Shown: piece by piece, positions 16,465 through 24,660 of the stretch | Layout: each line of letters begins with the position of its first letter | How positions within the stretch are numbered: position 1 is the stretch's first letter | From: Candidatus Blautia intestinavium | Lineage (GTDB): Bacteria; Bacillota; Clostridia; Lachnospirales; Lachnospiraceae | Length of the DNA: 36,548 nucleotides | Direction of reading: 5' to 3' | NCBI GenBank assembly: GCA_019113745.1 | Contig: DXGV01000038.1 | Coordinates: forward strand, 1 to 36,548 | Translations under genes and position numbers: made by a program | The notes under the pieces: generated by a model | What the model was told of the DNA's origin: nothing | Seen by the model: the letters and a program-made list of their open reading frames with translations, nothing else | Databases searched by the model: none

Positions 16465-16743
16465 ATGACACAGGAAGCATTAGGAATGGTAGAAACCAGA
16501 GGACTTACAGCAGCTATTGAAGCGGCAGACCAGATGTGCAAAGCGGCAAACGTTACACTGGTAGGAACAGAGAAGATCGGTTCCGGACTTGTAACTGTTA
16601 TGGTTCGCGGAGACGTAGGAGCCGTTAAATCCGCAGTAGAGAGCGGAAGCACAGCAGCATCCAGACTTGGCGAGCTGATCGCTACACACGTAATCCCGAG
16701 ACCTCACACAGACGTAGAAAAAATCCTGCCTGTATTAAAATAA
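16465..16743 (+). CDS. Major BMC-H shell protein, second PduA/PduJ-type copy
   Basis: The 92-aa protein is a close paralogue of the product at 15771-16046; differences include Thr2, Gln23, Cys25 and the last residues. The central DNA, including the pore-loop codons, is identical over about 50 bases, so the pair is either a recent duplication or kept alike by gene conversion. The frame is open from an ATG at 16441, but AGGAGG at 16451-16456 selects the ATG at 16465. The 58-bp hairpin repeats begin right after its stop codon. Confidence 0.93.
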   Translation: MTQEALGMVETRGLTAAIEAADQMCKAANVTLVGTEKIGSGLVTVMVRGDVGAVKSAVESGSTAASRLGELIATHVIPRPHTDVEKILPVLK

Positions 16744-16744
16744 A

Positions 16745-16943
16745 GGATAATTTCACGGAGTGAAATTATCCGCCCCAGATTGACTCGGTCAATCTGTTTC
16801 CTTCAGGAAAAACACGGAGTGAAATTTCCGCCCCAGATTGACTTGGTCAATCTGTTTCCTTCAGGAAAAACACGGAGTGAAATTATCCGCCCCAGATTGA
16901 CTCGGTCAATCTGTTTCCGAAAAGGAAATATGGAGTGAAATAG
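16745..16943 (+). repeat. Three-and-a-bit tandem repeats of 58-59 bp, each with hairpins
   Basis: Units start at 16754, 16813 and 16871, with a fragment at 16929. Each holds a perfect 9-bp hairpin CAGATTGAC / GTCAATCTG with a 3-nt loop (16776-16796, 16834-16854, 16893-16913) and a TTTCC / GGAAA hairpin. The first unit opens with a perfect 12-bp hairpin (16745-16756 with 16760-16771). There are no T-runs, so they are not simple terminators. The array fills the gap between the shell genes and pduL and may set mRNA processing or stability. Confidence 0.9.
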
Positions 16944-16975
16944 CAGATTAAACACAACGGGAAGCGGGTGTATTC

Positions 16976-17620
16976 TTGGAAACGAAAAATATTGAACTGA
17001 TTACAAAAATGGTGATCGACGCCATCAATCAGAGTGAAGAAAAAGGCGGGGGCTTCATGGTTCCCATCGGAGTTTCCGCAAGACATATTCATCTGACGCA
17101 GGAGCATGTAGAAGCTTTATTTGGCCCGGGATATCAGCTTACAAAGAAAAAAGACCTGATGGGCGGGCAGTTTGCCTCCAACGAGACGGTGACGATCGTG
17201 GGCCTGAAGCTTCGCGCCATTGAAAACGTAAGGATACTGGGACCGGTCCGCAAGGCTTCTCAGGTAGAGGTGTCCGCTACGGACGCTATCAAGCTGGGAA
17301 TGAAAGTTCCGGTCCGTGAGTCCGGCAATATCAAAGGCAGCGCGCCTATCGCTATTGTAGGACCAAAGGGCGCCATTTATCTCAACGAGGGATGTATCGT
17401 GGCTATGCGCCACATCCATATGTCCCCGAAGGACGCTCAGGCTGCAGGCGTGAAGGACGGAGACATTGTTTCCGTAAAAGCTGACAACGAGCGCGGAACA
17501 ATCTTCAATCACGTGAAGATCCGTGTGGACGACAGCTTCACGCTGGAAATGCACATTGATACTGATGAGGCAAATGCAGCACAGATTGCCACAGGCAATA
17601 CAGTTACTATCATAAAATAA
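16976..17620 (+). CDS. pduL: Phosphate propanoyltransferase PduL
   Basis: This 214-aa enzyme converts propionyl-CoA and phosphate to propionyl-phosphate, recycling CoA inside the shell. It has the two PduL zinc-binding regions: GVSARHIHLTQEHVEALFG (near residue 30) and the later MRHIHMSPKDAQAAGV with an Asn-Glu-Gly segment before it. The start is a TTG at 16976 behind a weak GGGAAG-like site. It is preferred over the ATG at 17003 because the first residues (NIELITKMVIDAIN) form an amphipathic encapsulation-like helix. The long repeat-filled leader before it suggests separate control from the shell genes. Confidence 0.93.
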   Translation: METKNIELITKMVIDAINQSEEKGGGFMVPIGVSARHIHLTQEHVEALFGPGYQLTKKKDLMGGQFASNETVTIVGLKLRAIENVRILGPVRKASQVEVSATDAIKLGMKVPVRESGNIKGSAPIAIVGPKGAIYLNEGCIVAMRHIHMSPKDAQAAGVKDGDIVSVKADNERGTIFNHVKIRVDDSFTLEMHIDTDEANAAQIATGNTVTIIK

Positions 17621-17624
17621 TATT

Positions 17625-17667
17625 CCTCCAGAAACGAGCCGGTGGCATACGCCACCGGCATCGGAGG
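17625..17667 (+). other. Perfect hairpin between pduL and pduN
   Basis: GCCGGTGGC (17638-17646) pairs perfectly with GCCACCGGC (17651-17659) around a 4-nt loop, and outer CCTCC (17625-17629) can pair with GGAGG (17663-17667). No T-run follows. It may act in transcript stability or processing. Confidence 0.6.
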
Positions 17668-17695
17668 ATTAAAGTAAAAAATTGCGGAGGCTCAC

Positions 17696-17962
17696 ATGAT
17701 TGTAGGCAAAGTAGTTGGAAGCGTGGTTTCCACGCGGAAAAGTGAAAAATTAATCGGACAGAAATTTATGATTGTGGAGCCGGTGCATCATATGAAATCA
17801 GAACTCAGCCAGATCGTAGCAATCGATATTATCGGTGCGGGTATCGGCGAATATGTATTGGTGGCACAAGGAAGCGCAGCAAGGATTGGCTGCGGCGAAG
17901 AAACAGCACCTATCGATGCGGCCATTGTGGGAATCATTGATGACGGTGCGGGATTGGAGTAA
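17696..17962 (+). CDS. pduN: BMC vertex protein, PduN/EutN/CcmL family
   Basis: This 88-aa protein is the pentamer that caps shell vertices. It begins MIVGKVVGSVVSTRKSEKL and ends with the strand AAIVGIIDDG, as is typical of the family, with the conserved GAGIGEYVLVAQGSAAR segment. GCGGAGG precedes the ATG. It is the only BMC-P gene in the window, so it probably supplies all twelve vertices. The pduS ATG follows its stop by only a few bases. Confidence 0.93.
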   Translation: MIVGKVVGSVVSTRKSEKLIGQKFMIVEPVHHMKSELSQIVAIDIIGAGIGEYVLVAQGSAARIGCGEETAPIDAAIVGIIDDGAGLE

Positions 17963-17966
17963 CGCC

Positions 17967-19295
17967 ATGGAAATCAAAGAATTACAGAAAATAATGCAGG
18001 ACAGCGGCGTGGTCGGTGCCGGCGGCGCCGGTTTTCCCACTTATGCGAAGCTTACAGACAAGGCGGACACGATTCTCATGAACTGTGCGGAGTGCGAACC
18101 TTTACTGAAGTTACACAGACAGTTACTGGAAAAACATGCATATGAGATTATGAAAACCTTTCATCTGATCGCCGAGACTGTCGGCGCTTCAGAGGCCATC
18201 ATCGGCATTAAAAAATCTTATGTGCAGACTGTAAAAGCACTGCAGCAGCATATTGAAGAATTCCCCGGAATGAGGATTCATCTTCTGGATGAAGTGTATC
18301 CCATGGGAGACGAGGTAGTTCTGATCTATGAAGCTACCGGACGTGTGGTACGCCCCGGCGGACTGCCTATCGAGCAGGGCGTCATCGTATTTAACGTAGA
18401 GACGATCTACAATGTATACCGCGCTGTGGAGAAACAGAAGCCTGTGACAGACAAATATATATCTGTTGTGGCGGAAGTGGAAAATCCGGTAACAGTACGG
18501 GTTCCCGTCGGATGTACACTGGACGAGGTTGTTGCGCAGGCGGGAAATGTGACCGTGAAGGACGCCGTTTATTTTGTAGGCGGCCCGATGATGGGACGTA
18601 TCGGAACAGGCTCCGAGCCGGTGACAAAGACAACGAATGCAATTCTGGTCCTTCCACAGGATCATGTTATTGTTATGAAGAAGAAGAGAACTTCTTCCAT
18701 AGATTTAAAGAGGGCGGCGTCTATCTGCTGCCAGTGTAATACCTGTACGGATCTCTGTCCGAGAAATAATCTGGGACATCCCATTGATCCGGCGCTCTTT
18801 ATGAGAGCGGCTGCCAACGGGGATTACCGGGATCTGAATCCGTACCTGGATTCTTTCTTCTGCAGCTCCTGCGGCGTCTGCGAAATGTATTCCTGCCCCC
18901 AGAGTCTTGCGCCAAGAACACTTCTGGCAGATATGAAGGGCGGACTGAGGAAGGCGGGAGTCAAAGCTCCCCAGGGAGTGCAGCCGGTACCGGTACAGCC
19001 TTCCAGAGAGTACCGTAAGGTTCCGGAGGAACGGCTGATGGCCCGCCTGGGTCTGACAAAATATGATAAGGATGCACCGATGGACGAGACGCTTGTTCCC
19101 GTTTCCAAGGTAAAAATCCTCTTAAGTCAGCATATCGGCGCTCCGGCACAGGCAATTGTGAAAACAGGCGATGAAGTAACCAGAGGGCAGATGATCGCAA
19201 AACCGGCCGACGGACTCAGCGTCGGCATCCATGCAAGCATCTGCGGAAAAGTAACTGAAGTGACAGACCGCTACATCATAATTGCAGCAAAGTAG
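17967..19295 (+). CDS. pduS: PduS, RnfC-like flavin/iron-sulfur cobalamin reductase
   Basis: The 442-aa protein passes electrons to cob(III/II)alamin so that PduO can rebuild adenosylcobalamin. It has the RnfC/NuoF-like glycine-rich flavin region GVVGAGGAGFPTYAKL, an SLBB-like domain in the middle, and two [4Fe-4S] motifs: CQCNTCTDLCPRN (near 254-266) and CSSCGVCEMYSCPQ (near 298-311). The frame is open further upstream inside pduN, but the ATG at 17967 after GGAG gives the normal family start. It lies next to PduT, its known shell partner. Confidence 0.93.
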   Translation: MEIKELQKIMQDSGVVGAGGAGFPTYAKLTDKADTILMNCAECEPLLKLHRQLLEKHAYEIMKTFHLIAETVGASEAIIGIKKSYVQTVKALQQHIEEFPGMRIHLLDEVYPMGDEVVLIYEATGRVVRPGGLPIEQGVIVFNVETIYNVYRAVEKQKPVTDKYISVVAEVENPVTVRVPVGCTLDEVVAQAGNVTVKDAVYFVGGPMMGRIGTGSEPVTKTTNAILVLPQDHVIVMKKKRTSSIDLKRAASICCQCNTCTDLCPRNNLGHPIDPALFMRAAANGDYRDLNPYLDSFFCSSCGVCEMYSCPQSLAPRTLLADMKGGLRKAGVKAPQGVQPVPVQPSREYRKVPEERLMARLGLTKYDKDAPMDETLVPVSKVKILLSQHIGAPAQAIVKTGDEVTRGQMIAKPADGLSVGIHASICGKVTEVTDRYIIIAAK

Positions 19296-19311
19296 AAAGG
19301 ACGTGCAGAAC

Positions 19312-19860
19312 ATGAGTAAAGCAATCGGAATGATTGAATTTAAAACGACTGCCACGGGTATCACAGCAGCGGATACCATGGTAAAGACCTCTGAAGTAGA
19401 GATCGTCGAGGCACAGACCGTATGTCCGGGAAAATATATTGCAATTATCACCGGTGACCTGAGCGCGGTAAAGGCGGCTGTAGACGCGGCAGTTACTACT
19501 TATGAGGATAAATGTATCGACAGTTTTGTACTGGGAAATCCCCACGAGTCTCTTTTCCCCGCCATGTATGGAACTACGCAGGTGGAGGAGATCAGCGCGC
19601 TGGGAATCCTGGAGACATATGACGCCGCATCTATCATCGAGGCGGCGGACCAGGCGGCAAAAACTGCCATTGTAGACGTGATCGAGCTCCGTATCGCCAA
19701 AGGTATGTGCGGAAAATCCTACATGCTGATCACGGGAGAAGTTTCCGCAGTGGAGGCTTCTATCGACCGGGCAAAAGAGCTTGTTGCAGAAAAAGGAATG
19801 TATCTTGATTCCTCTGTAATCGCTCATCCGGACAGAAGAATGATCGATACGATCCTGTAA
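19312..19860 (+). CDS. pduT: Tandem-domain BMC-T shell protein PduT
   Basis: This 182-aa protein has two BMC domains in tandem (AIGMIEFKTTATGITAADT and ALGILETYDAASIIEAAD) and forms trimers. Cys38, in TVCPGKYI, matches the residue that holds a [4Fe-4S] cluster in the pore of Salmonella PduT, so it probably carries electrons across the shell to PduS. The ATG at 19312 follows GAAAGGA. It is the only BMC-T gene here; no PduB homologue is present. Confidence 0.94.
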   Translation: MSKAIGMIEFKTTATGITAADTMVKTSEVEIVEAQTVCPGKYIAIITGDLSAVKAAVDAAVTTYEDKCIDSFVLGNPHESLFPAMYGTTQVEEISALGILETYDAASIIEAADQAAKTAIVDVIELRIAKGMCGKSYMLITGEVSAVEASIDRAKELVAEKGMYLDSSVIAHPDRRMIDTIL

Positions 19861-19880
19861 GAGAAAGTCAAAAGAGACGG

Positions 19881-19903
19881 ACGGGAGAATTTCCCGTTAT
19901 AAT
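19881..19903 (+). promoter_or_regulatory. Candidate internal promoter and palindrome before the DeoR gene
   Basis: The inverted repeat ACGGGA (19881-19886) and TCCCGT (19892-19897) abuts a perfect TATAAT (19898-19903). The -35 region is poor, so this would be a weak or regulated internal start, possibly autoregulated. Confidence 0.4.
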
Positions 19904-19929
19904 ATGTTTTCAGTAAGGGGGCAAAGGAA

Positions 19930-20697
19930 ATGCTGGCATTAGAGAGACGGAATCTGATCCTTGAGAAGCTCCAGACCGAGAAAAGGGTAGTAGTCAGCGA
20001 GCTCAGTCAGCTTTACGACGTCTCTGAGGAGACTATCCGCAGGGATCTGGACAAGCTGGAAAAAGAGGGACTTGCCACAAAAAGCTACGGCGGCGCTGTC
20101 ATCAATGAAAATGTAAGCATTGATTTGCCCTTTAATATCCGTAAAAACCAGAATGTAGCCGGAAAACAGAAAATGGCGGAGCTTGCGGCCTCCATGGTGC
20201 AGGACGGGGAACACATTTTCCTGGACGCCAGCACGACGGCGGTGTTTATCGCCAAAGCGCTGAAGGAAAAGGAAAGACTCACCGTTATAACAAATTCCAT
20301 GGAAATACTGATCGAGCTGTCCGACGTATCCGGCTGGAATATTATCTCCACCGGAGGTGTGATGAAAGAAGGCTATCTTGCTTTTCTGGGATCCAGAACA
20401 GAAGAAGCGATACGGTCCTATTTTGTGGATAAGATATTTTTCTCCTGTAAAGCCCTGGATCCGGAATGGGGGATCATGGAATCACAGGAAGCCTTCGGCT
20501 CCACAAAGAAGGCCATGCTTTCTTCCGGAAGGAGAAAGATTCTGGTGGTTGACAGTACAAAGTTTGACCAGACCGCTTTTTCCGTGGCAGGAAAACTGCG
20601 GGATGTAGATGTGGTTATCACAGACAGGAAACCGTCGGAAAGATGGCTGGCCCGTTTTACCGACGAAGGTATTGAATGCCGGTATCCTGAAGTATAG
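19930..20697 (+). CDS. DeoR-family transcriptional regulator
   Basis: The 255-aa protein has an N-terminal DeoR winged helix-turn-helix (RNLILEKLQTEKRVVVSELS, then SEETIRRDLDKLEKEGL) and a C-terminal sugar-phosphate sensing domain (LDASTTAVFIAKAL, VITNSMEIL, ISTGGVMKEGYLAFLG). Such proteins usually repress sugar catabolism until a phosphorylated intermediate binds; here fuculose-1-phosphate, lactaldehyde-pathway products or DHAP are candidates. It sits inside the operon between pduT and pduQ, so it probably regulates the locus. AAGGGGGCAAAGG precedes the ATG. The operator is inferred to be the AAAACAAC repeats or the palindrome at 11756-11775. Confidence 0.9.
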   Translation: MLALERRNLILEKLQTEKRVVVSELSQLYDVSEETIRRDLDKLEKEGLATKSYGGAVINENVSIDLPFNIRKNQNVAGKQKMAELAASMVQDGEHIFLDASTTAVFIAKALKEKERLTVITNSMEILIELSDVSGWNIISTGGVMKEGYLAFLGSRTEEAIRSYFVDKIFFSCKALDPEWGIMESQEAFGSTKKAMLSSGRRKILVVDSTKFDQTAFSVAGKLRDVDVVITDRKPSERWLARFTDEGIECRYPEV

Positions 20698-20719
20698 CTG
20701 CAGAAAAGGAGCAACAGAT

Positions 20720-21871
20720 ATGAAAACCTTTGAAATGAAGACAGTCATTCATTTTGGAGACAACGCGCTGGACCGTCTGGCAGAGATTCCCTATAAGAGA
20801 GTCCTGATCATTACCGATCCCTTTGTTGTACAGAGCAAGATGATCGACTTGATAACAGCGCCTCTGGAAAAAGGCAGGAAGGAATATGATATTTTCCACA
20901 ATGTTGTTCCGGATGCGCCGGTAGATAAGATTGCGGACGGAGTGAAGAAATTTTTGAGCTACCAGCCGGAAGTGGTTGTAGCCGTAGGCGGGGGTTCAGC
21001 CATCGATTCCTCCAAAGCGATCCGCGAGTTTGCGCTGAAGATCAATCATTATGCGGACGTTGGGCTGATCGCCATACCTACTACAAGCGGCACAGGCTCA
21101 GAGGTTACTTCTTTTGCAGTGGTAAACGACACAGACGCAAAGGTGAAATATCCTCTCGTTTCTGACAGCCTTACAGCAGACGAAGCGATCCTTGACGCTG
21201 AGCTGGTAAAAAGTGTTCCTCCGGCAATCACCGCCGACACAGGAATGGACGTATTTACCCATGCGCTGGAATCCTATGTAAGTATTGATCACAATGAATT
21301 TTCTTCCGCTCTGGCGGAAAAATCCATTGAAATCTGCGGAGTATTCCTTTTAAGAGCGTACCTGGACGGAAATGATATGCATGCCCGTCAGAAAATGCAT
21401 GTGGCCTCCTGTCTTGCGGGACTTTCCTTTAATACGGCGGGGCTGGGAATCACCCACAGTATGGCCCACCAGTTGGGCGCGATGTTCCACATACCTCATG
21501 GAAGGGCGAACGCCATGCTGCTTCCCCACATTGTGGAATTTAACGCAAACATCAACAAGCACAGCAGGAGCCAGAAAGAATATCTCCCGGCAGTGAAGCG
21601 GTATGCAAACATTGCCCATATTCTGGGGCTCAGCAATTATAATAAAGTAATGAGTGTCCGGTCTCTTGTGAACTGGATCCAGTTTATGCAGAAGGAAATG
21701 AATATTCCTCTGACAATCCAGGAAATCGGAACTATTACACCAGACGCATATTTTGCGGCGGTGGAGAAAATGGCGGAGGCGGCGCTGGCAGATACCTGTA
21801 CGGCAACCAACCCAAGAGTACCCACAAAAGAAGATATCATAAAGATCTATACGAAATTATGGTCCTTCTGA
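20720..21871 (+). CDS. pduQ: Iron-containing 1-propanol dehydrogenase PduQ
   Basis: The 383-aa group III alcohol dehydrogenase reduces propanal to 1-propanol and regenerates NAD+ for PduP. The NAD site is GGGSAIDSSKAI, and the iron ligands are expected in ADTGMDVFTHALE, THSMAHQLG and IPHGRANAMLLPH. The ATG at 20720 follows AAGGAG and gives the family start MKTFEMKTVIHFG; the longer open frame overlaps the deoR gene and is rejected. Its N-terminus lacks an encapsulation helix. It begins the B12 diol-dehydratase half of the locus. A lactaldehyde reductase (FucO-like) role is possible, because the two share this fold. Confidence 0.9.
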   Translation: MKTFEMKTVIHFGDNALDRLAEIPYKRVLIITDPFVVQSKMIDLITAPLEKGRKEYDIFHNVVPDAPVDKIADGVKKFLSYQPEVVVAVGGGSAIDSSKAIREFALKINHYADVGLIAIPTTSGTGSEVTSFAVVNDTDAKVKYPLVSDSLTADEAILDAELVKSVPPAITADTGMDVFTHALESYVSIDHNEFSSALAEKSIEICGVFLLRAYLDGNDMHARQKMHVASCLAGLSFNTAGLGITHSMAHQLGAMFHIPHGRANAMLLPHIVEFNANINKHSRSQKEYLPAVKRYANIAHILGLSNYNKVMSVRSLVNWIQFMQKEMNIPLTIQEIGTITPDAYFAAVEKMAEAALADTCTATNPRVPTKEDIIKIYTKLWSF

Positions 21872-21912
21872 GCTGAGAATATGCAGCAGACTTTTCCTGG
21901 AAGGTAAATACT

Positions 21913-23577
21913 ATGAAAAGATCGAAAAGAATTGAGGTATTGGATCAGCGTCCGGTAAATATGGACGGTTTCATTGACGAATGGCCGGAGATGGGACTTG
22001 TGGCAATGAAAAGCCCTTATGATCCAAAACCTTCCATAAAAATAGAAAACGGCGTGATCGTTGAACTGGATGGAAAGAAAAGAGAAGACTTTGATTTCCT
22101 GGATCAGTTCATTGCAGATTACGCGATCCGTATCGAACGGGCGGAGGCGTCCATGGCAGTATCCTCTCTGGAGATTGCCAGAAAGATCGTAGACATCCAT
22201 GTTTCCCGAAAGGAGATCCTGGAGCTGATCTCCGGCATCACTCCCGCGAAAATGGCAGAGGTGATCAACCATCTGAACGTAGTGGAAATGATGATGGGAA
22301 TGCAGAAGATGCGCGCAAGGAGAGTTCCCGGAAACCAGGCTCACATTACAAACCTGAAGGACGATCCGGTTCAGATCGCGGCCGACGCCGCAGAGGGAGC
22401 GCTGAGAGGATTCAGCGAAGAAGAGACTACCATGGGCGTTGCCCGTTATGCGCCGTTCAGCGCCATGGCCCTTCTGATCGGAGCCCAGGCAGGGCGTCCC
22501 GGCGTTCTGACCCAGTGTTCCGCTGAGGAAGCTACAGAACTGGAACTTGGTATCCGCGGGCTTACCACTTATGCGGAAACTCTTTCCGTTTATGGTACGG
22601 AAAAGGTATTTATCGACGGAGATGATACCCCTTATTCCAAAGCATTTCTGAATTCCGCTTATGCTTCACGGGGACTGAAGGTGCGCTTCAGCTCCGGAGC
22701 CGGTTCCGAGGCCCTGATGGGAAGCAGTGAGAAGAAGTCCATGCTTTATCTGGAATGCCGCTGCCTCTATGTGACAAAAGGAGCGGGAAGCCAGGGAATC
22801 CAGAACGGTTCAGTAAGCTGTATCGGCGTTGCCGCAAGCGTACCGTCAGGAATCCGCGAAGTTATGGGCGAAAACCTTGTAGCGGCTCTTCTCGGACTGG
22901 AATGCGCTTCTTCCAATGATCAGAGTTTTTCAAATTCTGATATGAGAAGGACGGCCAGAACAATGCTGCAGTTTATGCCGGGAACCGATTTTATCTTCTC
23001 CGGATATGCGGCGGAACCAAACTACGACAACATGTTCGCAGGTTCCAATTTTGACGCAGAGGACTTTGACGACTATAATGTTATGCAGAGAGACATGCAG
23101 GTAGACGGAGGTCTTCGTCCTGTAAAAGAGGAAGATGTGATCAGGGTGCGCCGTACTGCGGCAAAAGCAGTTCAGGCTGTTTTCCAGTATCTGGGACTGA
23201 CAAAAGTCACAGACGAGCAGGTGGAGGCAGTTGTTTATGCTCATGGAAGCAAGGATACCCTGAGCCGCGACGTGGCTTCCGACCTGATGGCAGCCGATGA
23301 AATGATGAAACGGGGCATTACAGGCATTGACGTGGTAAAGGCCCTGGCTGACAGCGGCTATACAGAGCTGGCGGGAAATATCCTGAACATGCTGAAACAG
23401 AGAGTGATTGGAGATTACATGCAGACGGCGGCGATCCTGGACGATCATTTCCAGGTAATGTCCGGCGTCAATACTCCAAATGATTATATGGGACCGGGAA
23501 CCGGATACCGTGTTTCCGGAGAACGCTGGGAGGAGATCAAGGCAATTCCTCACAGAATCGATACAAACGAAATTTAG
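21913..23577 (+). CDS. pduC: Propanediol dehydratase large subunit PduC (B12-dependent)
   Basis: This 554-aa protein is the catalytic alpha subunit that dehydrates 1,2-propanediol to propanal by an adenosylcobalamin radical mechanism. It has the standard start (RSKRIEVLDQRPVNMDGFI), the substrate-site region FSSGAGSEALMG and SKKSMLYLECRC-like strand, and the long conserved SSNDQSFSNSDMRRTARTM. Length matches PduC (554). Glycerol dehydratase (DhaB) is close in sequence, but the BMC context favours propanediol. GGAAGG precedes the ATG. It is followed by pduD with the ribosome site overlapping the stop. Confidence 0.95.
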   Translation: MKRSKRIEVLDQRPVNMDGFIDEWPEMGLVAMKSPYDPKPSIKIENGVIVELDGKKREDFDFLDQFIADYAIRIERAEASMAVSSLEIARKIVDIHVSRKEILELISGITPAKMAEVINHLNVVEMMMGMQKMRARRVPGNQAHITNLKDDPVQIAADAAEGALRGFSEEETTMGVARYAPFSAMALLIGAQAGRPGVLTQCSAEEATELELGIRGLTTYAETLSVYGTEKVFIDGDDTPYSKAFLNSAYASRGLKVRFSSGAGSEALMGSSEKKSMLYLECRCLYVTKGAGSQGIQNGSVSCIGVAASVPSGIREVMGENLVAALLGLECASSNDQSFSNSDMRRTARTMLQFMPGTDFIFSGYAAEPNYDNMFAGSNFDAEDFDDYNVMQRDMQVDGGLRPVKEEDVIRVRRTAAKAVQAVFQYLGLTKVTDEQVEAVVYAHGSKDTLSRDVASDLMAADEMMKRGITGIDVVKALADSGYTELAGNILNMLKQRVIGDYMQTAAILDDHFQVMSGVNTPNDYMGPGTGYRVSGERWEEIKAIPHRIDTNEI

Positions 23578-23587
23578 GAGGTGCGCC

Positions 23588-24268
23588 ATGGAAGTGAATG
23601 AACAACTGATACGGACGATCACACAGGCAGTCGTGGAGCAGTTGCACAGAAATGATGCGCAGCCCCAGGCAGAGACAGGCAGAACTGCTTCTTCCGCGCT
23701 TGCCGGAAGAACGAGAATACGTCCGAAGCATTCCTACGAGGGCGCTGTAAGAGCAGCGCAGGGCACTGATCCCAAGGAGATCGTCATTGGAGTGGGCGCT
23801 GCCTTTCAGACGGAGATCAGGAAAACTCTGGGCGGCCTTCCCCTTGACGAAGTGCTCCGCAACGTAAAAGCAGGCATTGAGGAGGAAGGGATGGTTTCCC
23901 GTGTAGTGAAGGTGCTTGACACCTCCGATGTGGGATTCATGGCGCTTCAGGCTGCAAAGCTGTCCGGCTCCGGGTTCGGGATCGGCATCCAGTCAAAAGG
24001 AACCACAGTTATCCACCAGAAGGATCTGTATCCCCTTTCCAATCTGGAACTGTTTCCCCAGGCGCCGCTGATGACGCTGGATACCTACCGGAGAATCGGA
24101 AAAAACGCTGCCAAATATGCAAAAGGAGAAAAGGTTACGCCTATCGAAAGCACCAACGATCCTATGGTCCGTGCAAAATTCCAGGTGAAAGCGGCTCTTA
24201 TGCATATTATGGAAACAGAACAGCTTGACCCGGACAAGGGAATGATCGAATGGGAGGGCGTAAGATGA
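23588..24268 (+). CDS. pduD: Propanediol dehydratase medium subunit PduD
   Basis: The 226-aa beta subunit helps form the B12-binding surface of the dehydratase. The N-terminus (NEQLIRTITQAVVEQL, residues 4-19) is an amphipathic helix like the PduD encapsulation peptide, then a flexible linker leads to the core (EIVIGVGAAFQTEIRKTL, SGFGIGIQSKGTTVIHQKD). AGGAGGTG lies 6 nt before the ATG and overlaps the pduC stop. The longer open frame inside pduC is rejected. The stop TGA overlaps the pduE start (ATGA), indicating coupled translation. Confidence 0.95.
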   Translation: MEVNEQLIRTITQAVVEQLHRNDAQPQAETGRTASSALAGRTRIRPKHSYEGAVRAAQGTDPKEIVIGVGAAFQTEIRKTLGGLPLDEVLRNVKAGIEEEGMVSRVVKVLDTSDVGFMALQAAKLSGSGFGIGIQSKGTTVIHQKDLYPLSNLELFPQAPLMTLDTYRRIGKNAAKYAKGEKVTPIESTNDPMVRAKFQVKAALMHIMETEQLDPDKGMIEWEGVR

Positions 24269-24660
24269 GCAATTATCCTTTAGGAAAGAACGAAGCGGAT
24301 ACCATTACTTCCAAAACAGGGAAAAAACTTTCCCAGATCACCCTTGAAGAAGTAAAAAGAGGCAATGTAACCGCAGAGGATATCAAGATTTCTCCTGAAA
24401 TGCTGAAACGTCAGGGACAGGTGGCAAGGGAAGCGGATAATCCTCAGATGGAAGCAAACTTTGAGAGAGCCGCCGAGCTTTCCAATGTACCGGACGACGT
24501 AATCCTGAATATGTACAATAAGCTGCGGCCAAACCGCTCCACTAAGAGAGAACTGGTTCTGATGGCGCAGGAGCTTCTGGAAAAATACCACGCTCCCCAC
24601 TGCGCGAAGCTGGTGCTGGAAGCGGCGGAAATTTATGAAAAGAGGGGAATTCTTCTTTGA
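24265..24660 (+). CDS. pduE: Propanediol dehydratase small subunit PduE
   Basis: This 131-aa gamma subunit is clear from YPLGKNEADTITSKTGKKL, the DNPQMEANFERAAELSNVPD block and NKLRPNRSTKRELVLMAQEL. It is shorter than enterobacterial PduE (about 170) because the N-terminal extension is missing, as in many Firmicutes. The start overlaps the pduD stop (ATGA) and has GGGAGGG upstream. The stop TGA overlaps the TTG start of pduG, so C-D-E-G are tightly coupled. Confidence 0.94.
   Translation: MSNYPLGKNEADTITSKTGKKLSQITLEEVKRGNVTAEDIKISPEMLKRQGQVAREADNPQMEANFERAAELSNVPDDVILNMYNKLRPNRSTKRELVLMAQELLEKYHAPHCAKLVLEAAEIYEKRGILL

Noticed and set aside
16745..16943. CRISPR array or intrinsic terminators
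   Set aside because: The whole 58-bp unit is conserved, so there are no spacers, and none of the stems is followed by a T-run.
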